From CAYINJ01 sp964364745 (GTDB taxonomy: Bacteria > Patescibacteriota > Patescibacteriia > JACRDY01), in the NCBI GenBank assembly GCA_964364745.1, contig CAYINJ010000017.1, positions 1 to 11,953 on the forward strand: a stretch of 11,953 nucleotides of DNA, in the 5' to 3' direction. Below the pieces are notes generated by a model. It was not told where the DNA came from. It ran no database searches and worked only from the letters and a program-made list of their open reading frames with translations. Position numbers and translations under genes: made by a program. Of this stretch, positions 1 through 7,928 are shown piece after piece (the stretch's first letter is position 1; each line of letters starts with the position of its first letter).

Positions 1-1104
<1,104 letters not shown>

Positions 1105-1109
1105 AAGAA

Positions 1110-1114
1110 CCTCT
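1110..1114 (-). promoter_or_regulatory. Shine-Dalgarno site of pyk
   Basis: AGAGG on the minus strand ends 5 nt before the pyruvate kinase ATG. It is the only convincing Shine-Dalgarno match in front of any gene in the window and fixes the pyk start. Confidence 0.7.
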
Positions 1115-1127
1115 GGCCTGGTTTTAA

Positions 1128-1499
1128 TTAAAGTTGGATCTTCTTGGCGTATTTACCCAAGACCGGCATGGCCCAGTAGTTACCTTGGAGGGCCTGCAAA
1201 AAGCCCCAGATTGCCGCTAACAACACCACTAGCCACAAGGCCCAGCCGATCACCGGGATCCAAAACACCAGTGTCCCCACCACTTCGACCAAAAACAACA
1301 CTAGCCCCTGCTTGCCATGCCACTGACAGGCGGGATCTTGCCGCTTACCAAGTAGGGGGATGAGAAATAAAATCCAGACGTAAGACAGCGCGGCCAGGAA
1401 ATTACTGCTGCTGACGACTGCTCCGACGGCGTCGGGCTGGAACTTGGGCGGTAGCTTGTCGGCGGCTTGGTTGAGTTTGGTCTTGATCGACTTGGCCAT
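1128..1499 (-). CDS. Small Tic20/DUF4870-like membrane protein
   Basis: A 123-residue membrane protein. After a polar N-terminus (1-33) there are hydrophobic segments at about 34-50, 64-83 and 85-104. They are joined by a polar stretch containing HGKQGLVLF (61-69), which resembles the conserved HxxQG motif of the DUF4870/Tic20-like family. The biochemical role of bacterial members is not established. It overlaps the 3' end of the upstream membrane-protein gene by 98 bp in a different frame, and no alternative start exists before the first hydrophobic segment, so either the overlap is real or the two genes are one frameshifted fusion. pyk follows 23 bp downstream. No Shine-Dalgarno is visible, so translation may be coupled to the upstream gene. 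Family recognition is from motif pattern only. Confidence 0.78.
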   Translation of the reverse strand: MAKSIKTKLNQAADKLPPKFQPDAVGAVVSSSNFLAALSYVWILFLIPLLGKRQDPACQWHGKQGLVLFLVEVVGTLVFWIPVIGWALWLVVLLAAIWGFLQALQGNYWAMPVLGKYAKKIQL

Positions 1500-2031
1500 A
1501 TGTTGGGGTCGGTTCAGCCACTGGCACTGGAGCTCGCGGAGCTGGTGGTGGCGGCACTACCGGCGCCACTGGCGCTGGCGCGGACTGAACATTAATTAAT
1601 GATTTATTTTTAGCTCGCCAGATAGCGGTAAACAATAGTCCGATGATCGCGCCAATGATCATGCCGCCTAAACACTCGGCGACGAGACCGAGCACCGCCC
1701 ACCAGGAGGGCCACCAGATCAAGTTCAGCCCGCCGCTGACTAATCCCAACAGACCACCGGCTAACAAGCTCGCGGTGGCGGCGTGGCTAAACTGTTCGGA
1801 CTGCTGCTCGGCCACCGCATAGCTGATGCGGACCAGCATGGCCACGATCACGACGCGGGACAGCCCTTGCAGTATCTCCTGTTCCCAGGCCAAAAAACTG
1901 ATTGAGCTTAACAGATATAGAAACAGCACTCCGCCCATCCCGACCAGCACCGGCCGGCGGGCAATGGCCATATATTGGCGGACGTGGCGGGTGGATTCAT
2001 CTTGTGACCAGGGGTTGGTTTCGGCCGTCAT
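1402..2031 (-). CDS. Membrane protein with Pro-rich tail, unknown function
   Basis: A 209-residue protein I do not recognise. It has a polar N-terminus (1-26), hydrophobic segments at about 27-47, 54-72, 85-106 and 110-137, then a cytosol-type basic stretch (WRAKNKS). A low-complexity Pro/Ala tail (150-175) and a very basic Arg/Gln-rich end follow. The frame is open upstream to an ATG at 2091, but ATG 2031 is preferred: an extended -10 box ends 9 nt before it, and the longer version would be translated across the groEL terminator hairpin and this promoter. The last 32 residues are read from DNA that also encodes the start of the Tic20/DUF4870-like gene. Their composition (RRRRSSRQQQ) looks like a frame shadow, so the true C-terminus is uncertain. 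Cotranscription with the DUF4870-type gene and pyk is likely. Confidence 0.72.
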   Translation of the reverse strand: MTAETNPWSQDESTRHVRQYMAIARRPVLVGMGGVLFLYLLSSISFLAWEQEILQGLSRVVIVAMLVRISYAVAEQQSEQFSHAATASLLAGGLLGLVSGGLNLIWWPSWWAVLGLVAECLGGMIIGAIIGLLFTAIWRAKNKSLINVQSAPAPVAPVVPPPPAPRAPVPVAEPTPTYGQVDQDQTQPSRRQATAQVPARRRRSSRQQQ

Positions 2032-2040
2032 AGTGCTGAT

Positions 2041-2049
2041 AGTATAACA
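2041..2049 (-). promoter_or_regulatory. Extended -10 promoter, nearly leaderless
   Basis: The minus strand reads TGT-TATACT, matching the extended -10 consensus TGnTATAAT. The hexamer ends 9 nt before the ATG at 2031. A start site the usual 6-8 nt downstream of the hexamer would leave a leader of about 1-3 nt. The -35 position (2064-2069, TAGAAC) is poor, which fits an extended -10 promoter. It begins immediately after the groEL terminator. Confidence 0.6.
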
Positions 2050-2079
2050 TAAACCAGCCCCGCGTTCTAGCGGGGCTGG
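2047..2079 (-). terminator. Rho-independent-type terminator of groEL
   Basis: Arms 2054-2063 and 2070-2079 form a perfect 10-bp GC-rich stem (CCAGCCCCGC) with a 6-nt loop, starting 30 bp past the groEL stop. On the minus strand it is followed by a short, weak T stretch (TTTATGTT). The strong stem supports termination; the poor U tract makes it imperfect. Confidence 0.7.
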
Positions 2080-2109
2080 TGGAGTTGTCAAGATTAATTT
2101 GGCGGTCGA

Positions 2110-3732
2110 TTACATCATGTCCATGCCGCCATGGCCGGCCTGGCTGGCGGACGCTTTGGGTTCGGGTTTGTCGGTCACCACCGCTTCAGTGGTGATAAAT
2201 AGCGCGGCAATGGAAGCGGCGTTTTGCAGCGCACAGCGCACCACTTTGGCTGGGTCAATGATCCCGGCCGCGAGCATATCTTCGTAGGTGTCAGTCGCGG
2301 CGTTGTAGCCCATACTGCCCGGTTGCTTCTTGACTTCTTCAGCCACCACGGCGCCATCTTTGCCGGCGTTTTTAGCGATTTGGCGGAGCGGCTCTTCCAG
2401 GGCGCGGCGGAGGATATTGACGCCAATTTTTTCATCTCCCTCGACGTTTAATTCGGCCAAGGCCGGAATGGCGCGGACTAAGGCCACGCCGCCACCGGGA
2501 ACGATCCCCTCTTCGACGGCGGCTTTGGTCGCGTTCAACGCGTCTTCAACTTTAAACTTAATCTCTTTCATCTCGGTTTCCGTCGCTGCCCCCACTTTGA
2601 TCACCGCCACGCCGCCGGCCAACTTGGCCAGGCGTTCCTGGAGCTTTTCGCGGTCGAAGTCCGAGTCAGCGTCTTCAATTTGCTTCTTGATTTGCTTAAT
2701 CCGCTCGTCAATCGCGGCTTTGTCACCCTTACCACCGATAATGGTGGTAGTGTCTTTGGTCGCGATTATTTTGGCCGCGCCACCGAGATCAGCCAGGGTG
2801 GCGCCGTCCAATTTCAAACCAACTTCTTCACTAATCACTCGCCCGCCGGTCAAGACCGCCAGGTCATCGAGCATCGCTTTGCGGCGATCGCCAAAGCCCG
2901 GGGCTTTGACCGCCACGGTGACGAACGTGCCGCGGAGCTTGTTGACCACCAAAGTGGCCAGGGCTTCACCGTCAACGTCTTCGGCGATAATCATCAGCTC
3001 CTTTTTGCCGCTTTGGGCGACTTTTTCTAAGACCGGCAAAATATCAGCAATGGCCGAGATTTTGCGGTCGGTAATCAAAATCAACGGTTCAGACAGCTCG
3101 GCCTTCATCGCTTCACTGTCGGTGATCATGTACTGCGACACAATGCCTTTGTCAAACTGCATGCCTTCTTTCAATTCTTTTTCAATACCAAACGACTGGG
3201 ATTCTTCGACGGTGATCACCCCGCTGTCGCCGACTTGCTCCATCGCTTCGGCAATCACCTGGCCGATCCGAGCGTCATTGGCCGAAATCGTGGCGACTTG
3301 GGCTTTTTCTTCCTTGCTGGTGACTGGTTTAGCGAGTTTTTTAATTGACTCGACCGTGGCGGCCACGGCCTTTTCTAAACCGTGCCGTAAGGCAATCGGA
3401 TTAGCGCCGGCGGCGACGTTCTTGATCCCTTCGGCAATAATGGCTTGGGCCAACACCGTGGCGGTGGTGGTCCCGTCGCCGGCGATATCGTTGGTCTTCG
3501 ACGCCACTTCCTTGATTAGTTCGGCCCCGACGTTTTCGAAGCGGTCTTCGAGTTCAATTTCTTTGGCAATCGTCACGCCGTCGTTGGTGATGGTCGGTGA
3601 ACCATAGCCCTTGTCCAGCGCGACGTTGCGGCCACGCGGCCCCAGTGACACTTTGACGGTGTCGGCCAGTTTATCGACGCCCCGCTTGATGGCGGCGCGC
3701 GCTTCTTCGTTGAAGAGAATCTGTTTAGCCAT
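2110..3732 (-). CDS. groEL: Chaperonin GroEL (60 kDa subunit)
   Basis: ATP-driven chaperonin that forms the double-ring folding chamber with GroES in the cytosol. At 540 residues it is full length. The N-terminus MAKQILFNEEAR is typical. The equatorial ATP-binding motifs are LGPRGRNV (30-37) and NDIAGDGTTTATVLA (81-95, with D86 matching the conserved nucleotide-site Asp). The apical domain is intact, VEDALNAT (395-402) contains the ATPase Asp397, and VEEGIVPGGG (406-415) is the family signature. The C-terminus ends in a short Gly/Met tail (GHGGMDMM). It lies 24 bp downstream of groES in the same operon and shares its CIRCE-controlled promoter. No Shine-Dalgarno is evident before the ATG. Nothing appears broken. 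Confidence 0.99.
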   Translation of the reverse strand: MAKQILFNEEARAAIKRGVDKLADTVKVSLGPRGRNVALDKGYGSPTITNDGVTIAKEIELEDRFENVGAELIKEVASKTNDIAGDGTTTATVLAQAIIAEGIKNVAAGANPIALRHGLEKAVAATVESIKKLAKPVTSKEEKAQVATISANDARIGQVIAEAMEQVGDSGVITVEESQSFGIEKELKEGMQFDKGIVSQYMITDSEAMKAELSEPLILITDRKISAIADILPVLEKVAQSGKKELMIIAEDVDGEALATLVVNKLRGTFVTVAVKAPGFGDRRKAMLDDLAVLTGGRVISEEVGLKLDGATLADLGGAAKIIATKDTTTIIGGKGDKAAIDERIKQIKKQIEDADSDFDREKLQERLAKLAGGVAVIKVGAATETEMKEIKFKVEDALNATKAAVEEGIVPGGGVALVRAIPALAELNVEGDEKIGVNILRRALEEPLRQIAKNAGKDGAVVAEEVKKQPGSMGYNAATDTYEDMLAAGIIDPAKVVRCALQNAASIAALFITTEAVVTDKPEPKASASQAGHGGMDMM

Positions 3733-3756
3733 ACTTCAATTCAGTAATGATGAAAT

Positions 3757-4044
3757 TTAAGTGAGGATCGCGATGACATCACCGTCGGAAATGACAAAAT
3801 ACTCAACGCCATCGATTTTGATTTCGTCCGGCGCGTACTTCTTAAACATCACTTTATCTCCGACTTTAGCCGACATCGCCGCGCGATTACCATTGTCGAG
3901 GACTTTGCCTGGACCAACGGCAATCACTTCGCCTTTTTCCGGCTTTTCGATACCGGTATCGGGCAGGACCAGACCGGATTTCGTCACCCCCTCACTAGCG
4001 ATGGGTTTGACGATGATGTGATCATGAACTGGGGTGATCGACAT
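3757..4044 (-). CDS. groES: Co-chaperonin GroES (10 kDa subunit)
   Basis: The heptameric lid that caps GroEL. Its 95 residues are the normal length. Visible features are the N-terminal strand ITPVHDHIIVKP, the mobile-loop region around SEGVTKSGLVLPDTG (17-31), and the family's KPEKGEVIAVGPG (34-46) and GDKVMFKKYAPDEI blocks. It is the first gene of a two-gene operon with groEL. The ATG at 4044 lies about 75 nt downstream of the predicted transcription start, and the leader carries the CIRCE operator near its 5' end. The stretch 4047-4077 between CIRCE and the ATG is AT-rich and shows no Shine-Dalgarno. Confidence 0.98.
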   Translation of the reverse strand: MSITPVHDHIIVKPIASEGVTKSGLVLPDTGIEKPEKGEVIAVGPGKVLDNGNRAAMSAKVGDKVMFKKYAPDEIKIDGVEYFVISDGDVIAILT

Positions 4045-4089
4045 ACGCTGTTTATATTATTAAATATAATCAAAAAATACCTATTAGCT

Positions 4090-4120
4090 GCTTAGCACTC
4101 CACATGTTTGAGTGCTAAGC
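4090..4120 (-). promoter_or_regulatory. CIRCE operator (HrcA-binding site)
   Basis: TTAGCACTC, 9 spacer bases, then GAGTGCTAA (4092-4118) matches the CIRCE consensus with no mismatch, and the palindrome extends to 11-bp arms (4090-4120). CIRCE is the operator of the heat-shock repressor HrcA, whose folding depends on GroEL. Here it begins about 6 nt downstream of the -10 box, across the expected transcription start of groESL, so a bound repressor would block initiation. hrcA itself is not in the window. Confidence 0.96.
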
Positions 4121-4126
4121 TAGGCC

Positions 4127-4155
4127 ATTGTAACGCAAGACCGGCCACTCGTCAA
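4127..4155 (-). promoter_or_regulatory. Sigma70-type promoter of groES-groEL
   Basis: On the minus strand TTGACG (4150-4155) and TACAAT (4127-4132) are separated by 17 bp, each one base from consensus. CIRCE follows directly. Together they indicate vegetative sigma-factor transcription repressed by HrcA, not an alternative heat-shock sigma factor. Confidence 0.87.
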
Positions 4156-4165
4156 GAGCGGCCGG
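4141..4165 (-). terminator. Hairpin after the MFS gene, overlapping groES -35
   Basis: Arms 4141-4150 and 4156-4165 form a 10-bp stem with one G-T wobble around a 5-nt loop. It lies 33 bp past the MFS stop and is the likely transcript end of the nusA operon. On the minus strand the following bases (TCTTGCGTT) are a weak U tract; in the other direction the hairpin is followed after 8 nt by a T-rich stretch. The loop is TTGAC, the core of the groES -35 box. Confidence 0.5.
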
Positions 4166-4197
4166 GGGGTGATTTTTTGTTTATTTTTAGGTCTGTT

Positions 4198-5382
4198 TCA
4201 ACCGCGTTCAATCGGGCTGGTATCACGCAAGCCACTAGCAAACCAAACCCCAAAGATCAGGATCAGGCCCAGACCGAAGAACAGAGTCGAGAGGTCAAAC
4301 CAACGCAGCACCACGCCGGCAATAGCGGCAGCGCTTAACCAGGCCAGGGGTTTGGTGTTGCGGAAAAAATTGATGTAATCAACATCGGCCACGTTCACGA
4401 TTTTGAAAAAATAGGTCTCGCGCATGGCCTCCACTAAGGCGGCGCCGCACCGGCTTAAGAACAGCAAGATGACCCAGACCAATAAACTTGAGGAGTTAAT
4501 TAATGACCACAGCAGCACGGTCGAAGACAAAATTAGGAACCCAATAATCATCATCCCCCGCTCGCCAAAATAGCGGTCGGCGACAATCCCAGCCGGTAAT
4601 TCCAACACCACAAACGGCACGATCATGATCGTAAAGGCCACGCCAATATCTTGCCAACTAAACCCGACGACCGTGGTGAGATAGATCGGCATGTAGATGA
4701 CGGCCATGGCGTAAAACAACTCCAGCAGCAATGACACCCCAAAAATCCGCCGAATATCGGCTCGCTGGACGACGTGGCGTAAAGTGGTCAGTAGATGATG
4801 ATGGCGATAGTGGATGTGGTCTTGGAGTTGCCGCCGGGATAGCATCAATAAGACCATCACGGGAATGACCCACAGCGCGGCGACTAGGAACACTAGGCTG
4901 TATCCACCCGACCAACCAATCAACTGGCCGACAACCAGCGGTGAAACGATGACCCCCAAGCTGACCACTGTATAGTAAGTAGTCCGGATCCGGCCGGTCA
5001 TGGCTGTCGCCGTGAACCGTTCAATAAACAAATCCAGGTTAATAATCAGTAAATACTGGCTGATAGTCAGGAACACAAACCAAACCAACGCCCACCAACG
5101 ATTGGTGACCAGCGACAGCCCAAGTAAACTGGCCGCGCAGACGGTCATGGTTACCAACGCGGTACGATAATTGGTAAACCGGGTGATGAACCAAGGATAG
5201 AGATTCATGGCGATCAGACCGGCCGCCATGGCGATGACGAAATACCAGCTAACCATCGTAGCGGAAACCATCGTCGCCAAAAATGATGATTCAATATACA
5301 TCGGCAAAGCAAAGGCCACCGACAAACAAAAGCTTAACGGCAAAATCACGCGCAATGCCTTGGGGTGCCACGAGCTATTCAT
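4198..5382 (-). CDS. MFS transporter, substrate unknown
   Basis: A 394-residue polytopic inner-membrane protein with about 12 hydrophobic segments, the usual size and layout of the major facilitator superfamily. Two six-helix halves are joined by a central cytosolic loop (about 182-212). The second half carries a motif-A-like loop, GIVADRYFGERGMM (265-278). Substrate cannot be read from the sequence. The central loop is rich in His (189, 191, 194, 195, 196, 203), which is unusual. The ATG overlaps the stop of the ligase-like gene by 4 bp (ATGA), implying translational coupling. The gene ends the nusA operon, followed by a hairpin. Its neighbour suggests, but does not show, a role in export of an envelope component; a drug-efflux role is equally possible. 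Confidence 0.88.
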   Translation of the reverse strand: MNSSWHPKALRVILPLSFCLSVAFALPMYIESSFLATMVSATMVSWYFVIAMAAGLIAMNLYPWFITRFTNYRTALVTMTVCAASLLGLSLVTNRWWALVWFVFLTISQYLLIINLDLFIERFTATAMTGRIRTTYYTVVSLGVIVSPLVVGQLIGWSGGYSLVFLVAALWVIPVMVLLMLSRRQLQDHIHYRHHHLLTTLRHVVQRADIRRIFGVSLLLELFYAMAVIYMPIYLTTVVGFSWQDIGVAFTIMIVPFVVLELPAGIVADRYFGERGMMIIGFLILSSTVLLWSLINSSSLLVWVILLFLSRCGAALVEAMRETYFFKIVNVADVDYINFFRNTKPLAWLSAAAIAGVVLRWFDLSTLFFGLGLILIFGVWFASGLRDTSPIERG

Positions 5383-6668
5383 ACGCCTTCGTCAGGTGAT
5401 GGCATGATGATCAAACCAATACTCATATACAACATCATAACACCTGGATACAAACTCCACAAAAAATGATCAAATAAACCAGCGGCCAATAATACCGCTC
5501 CTAAGCCCACCCAGGCGGACTGATATCGGGTCACGGCAATAGTTACTAAGAAAATGGCCCACAGTAACCCGCCGACGATACCCAGTTCCACCACTGGCAG
5601 GGCGTAGAGTGAATGCACCGGCTGATACCACCAGGCCGGCGGCGTGGCATTAAGGTTTGTGACCACCGCCGCAGTCATATTGCTTAAACCCACTCCCCCG
5701 ATCGGATAACGCTGGATCAATTGACTGGCCTGGTCATACTGGACCAGTCGCTGATCGATGGATTGCTGTTCCAGCCGACTAGTGGCATCAACGCGCGTAG
5801 TTAATATTGGCCACCACAGCGCCACGGATAGTGTGGCCATAACGGCCATGATGCCGACGGTCAGGCCGACGACTCGATTAAATCGTTGTTGCTGCCACAC
5901 TCTGACCAAAACAACCAGCATGCCGACCGCTGCCGCGATATAACCGGCGCGAGAAAAAGTCGCCACCAGCGTCGGCACCATGATCATGGCGGCGCCATAG
6001 ACCAGCCAGCGTTGTGACGCGGTTTTTGCCTGCGTGGCCAGCCAGATCACGGCGACTAACCCCAGCGCGAGCCAGATGGCCAACATGTTCGGGTGAGGAA
6101 ACGCGCCATACGCTCGCAGCCAGCGCTCACCGCCGACTTCAACCACGGCCGTGCCGGCCACGGCCGGCCACTGCGCCGCCAGACCCAGCCACTTGGCCGC
6201 GGGGACCATTTGAGCCGTCACCTGCCACCAGCCCACCACGGCTTGCAGCGTGGCCGAGATCACCAGTCCGATGGCGAGACGTAATTGACTGACCGCGCCA
6301 GAGGACAACATCACGGCCAAGACCATCGCTTCGGCCGTGTGGCGCGCCAGGGAGGCGGCCGCCAACTGATTACCAGCCCACATGATCGATAGCAATTCCC
6401 AAACCAGCAGCGCGCCGGCCACGATTAACACTGATCGCGGCCAGACCGGCTTAACCAGCTGTTGGCGATACCACCAAATCCAAGCCAACGCCAAGATGAT
6501 CAGCAATAACTCCGAACCATAAACACTGACCGTGCCATATTCCCACGGTCCACCGTTGAGTGACTGTGGGATCGCCAGCCAGCGCGTCTGCAGGGGCAAG
6601 ACGACCAGGAACAGCGGGAGGCCCCAGCCCAGTCCGCCGGTGATCAATCTAGTCAGCCGGTTAGCCAT
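5379..6668 (-). CDS. O-antigen ligase/polymerase-like membrane protein
   Basis: A 429-residue membrane protein with about ten hydrophobic segments and a large polar loop near residues 290-350, the architecture of the WaaL/Wzy (O-antigen ligase) superfamily. In known members the enzyme transfers lipid-linked glycans on the outer face of the cytoplasmic membrane. Visible motifs are RAYGAFPHPN (185-194), TFSRAG (237-242), YPIGGVGLSN (321-330) and VHSLYALPVVELG (351-363), with the His (352) typical of the family's outer loop. The acceptor is unknown; a lineage without lipopolysaccharide could use it on other surface glycans or glycoproteins. It overlaps the nucleotidyltransferase-like gene by 8 bp and the MFS gene by 4 bp. 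No glycosyltransferase genes are adjacent in the window, so the pathway context is thin. Confidence 0.83.
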   Translation of the reverse strand: MANRLTRLITGGLGWGLPLFLVVLPLQTRWLAIPQSLNGGPWEYGTVSVYGSELLLIILALAWIWWYRQQLVKPVWPRSVLIVAGALLVWELLSIMWAGNQLAAASLARHTAEAMVLAVMLSSGAVSQLRLAIGLVISATLQAVVGWWQVTAQMVPAAKWLGLAAQWPAVAGTAVVEVGGERWLRAYGAFPHPNMLAIWLALGLVAVIWLATQAKTASQRWLVYGAAMIMVPTLVATFSRAGYIAAAVGMLVVLVRVWQQQRFNRVVGLTVGIMAVMATLSVALWWPILTTRVDATSRLEQQSIDQRLVQYDQASQLIQRYPIGGVGLSNMTAAVVTNLNATPPAWWYQPVHSLYALPVVELGIVGGLLWAIFLVTIAVTRYQSAWVGLGAVLLAAGLFDHFLWSLYPGVMMLYMSIGLIIMPSPDEGV

Positions 6669-7611
6669 AGTAACGCTTCAGTAAATCATTAACTTTAATC
6701 ACCCATTCATTCCGGTAACCCTCCCGCCGGTCATTAGCAATCAGCTTAACAATCCCCGCGCCGACGATCACGCCGACATCACGGTTCATTTTGTCCCGCA
6801 ACACTGGCGGCAATGCTTTCCTGGATCGCCATTGACACCACCGTTCTAACCAAGCCGGGCCGAATAGTTGTTCTCCCAGCCGCTTAATTAGTCGCTCGAT
6901 TCCAGTCAGGTTGATCGACCAACGCGGATGCGGCGGCTGATAGGCCCGATTAGGCAACCAGGAATTGAGCCAATTATTGGCCTGGAAAAATTTCTGACCC
7001 ACGCCACCGGCATCGTAAATCGGATAGAGTTGTTCGAGCCAATAGACAAAATGAATATCCGTGCGCGGTAGCGCCGTCGGCTCGAGGTTGAGATGGTCGG
7101 TGTCAATAAAAAAACTTAGACACACCTGGTTGGCCTGTTTACCCCGCTGTCCCGGCCGCAAGCCAAAGACCGCCAACAAGGTCAGGCAGGCGGCGCGGGC
7201 CGTCCAGATGTGGTCCGGCGCGGTGATGATAAACAAATCAATGTCGCTAGTCGGCGTGGCGGCATGATAACTAACCGTGTTGGCCACGGCAATTAGCCGG
7301 ACAAATGGCAAATAAGCCAGCCATCGCCCCACCCGACGAGCCCGGCGCCATTTGGCCTGGCTGTCGCGCCACCGTTGCTGGCGCCGAGTCACTAGCTCGG
7401 CCGGAGCTTGGGCCAGATAATAGTGGCCGTCCGTCCTAGCCAGCCACCCTGGTGGGTGGTTGACCACGGTATCAATCTCGGCCAGTGACACCGGCGACGA
7501 TTCCGGCGCGAACAGATACCGCCAGATTTCCGTGCTGACTAGTGGATAATCAAAGAGGTCAAAATAAGCCATCGTCTTTAAGATGGCGATGGCTAAATCA
7601 CGGTCTAACAT
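6661..7611 (-). CDS. Winged-helix plus nucleotidyltransferase-like protein
   Basis: A 316-residue protein. The N-terminus (about 1-70, starting around ILKTMAYFDLFDYPL) looks like a winged-helix-type domain, followed by a basic helical stretch (75-95). SDIDLFII (122-129) is the Asp-x-Asp core of the nucleotidyltransferase fold, with D123 and D125 as putative metal ligands and a possible third acid around D170/D172 (FFIDTDHL). The Gly-Ser motif that normally precedes the acids is not present: the equivalent stretch reads VANTVSYHAATPT. That is either a family variant or loss of activity. I associate this wHTH-NTase layout with CPR genomes but know no assigned substrate. It starts 10 bp after the PRC-barrel gene and overlaps the ligase-like gene by 8 bp. 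No Shine-Dalgarno. Confidence 0.8.
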   Translation of the reverse strand: MLDRDLAIAILKTMAYFDLFDYPLVSTEIWRYLFAPESSPVSLAEIDTVVNHPPGWLARTDGHYYLAQAPAELVTRRQQRWRDSQAKWRRARRVGRWLAYLPFVRLIAVANTVSYHAATPTSDIDLFIITAPDHIWTARAACLTLLAVFGLRPGQRGKQANQVCLSFFIDTDHLNLEPTALPRTDIHFVYWLEQLYPIYDAGGVGQKFFQANNWLNSWLPNRAYQPPHPRWSINLTGIERLIKRLGEQLFGPAWLERWCQWRSRKALPPVLRDKMNRDVGVIVGAGIVKLIANDRREGYRNEWVIKVNDLLKRYYG

Positions 7612-7621
7612 GATAAAAAGA

Positions 7622-7924
7622 TTATTCCGACACGGACAGCGGTGGGGTCGGGACGGCCGGTTGGGGCATGACCGGCAAGGTCGCGCTCTGGGTGGTGATC
7701 AGATCATCCACGGTCATGGCGTCAGCCGTAATTGATCGGACCTGCGACGGCGCGATCAGGAGCTGACCACCCCAGAGCTGGGCCAACGATCGGCGGGGGC
7801 GGATCACAAATTTTTTAATTTGATGCGTCTGGCTGTCCAGCTCAACATCAACCACTCGGCCCAGCTCTTGGCCACTGACCGTGATCACTGGCAGCCGTTG
7901 TAGTTGGTTGATCGAGTAGCGCAT
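7622..7924 (-). CDS. PRC-barrel domain protein
   Basis: A 100-residue soluble protein. Residues 1-76 fit the PRC-barrel pattern: an opening MRYSINQLQRLPVITVSGQELGRV-type strand pair, then VVDVELD (24-30), KKFVIRP (37-43), LLIAPSQVRSI (55-65) and a final MTVDDLI strand. A Pro-rich tail (81-96) follows. PRC-barrels occur in RimM and photosynthetic reaction-centre H subunits and as small stand-alone proteins of unknown role; nothing here indicates the RimM N-terminal domain. It sits 4 bp after yidC and 10 bp before the nucleotidyltransferase-like gene, so it is cotranscribed. Confidence 0.83.
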   Translation of the reverse strand: MRYSINQLQRLPVITVSGQELGRVVDVELDSQTHQIKKFVIRPRRSLAQLWGGQLLIAPSQVRSITADAMTVDDLITTQSATLPVMPQPAVPTPPLSVSE

Positions 7925-7928
7925 AGGT

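Noticed and set aside
2032..2091. Longer N-terminus (ATG 2091) for the Pro-tailed membrane protein
   Set aside because: It would be encoded by the groEL terminator and the -10 region, so ATG 2031 is far more likely.
2330..3607. A 425-codon plus-strand open frame opposite groEL
   Set aside because: It is the exact antisense of a certain groEL gene, its product is Ser/Ala/Thr-rich low complexity, and it arises from the codon bias of groEL.
4047..4077. A second groES promoter in the AT-rich stretch (TAATAT 9 nt before the ATG)
   Set aside because: The hexamer is weak and has no acceptable -35; the TTGACG-17-TACAAT promoter with CIRCE explains the operon better.
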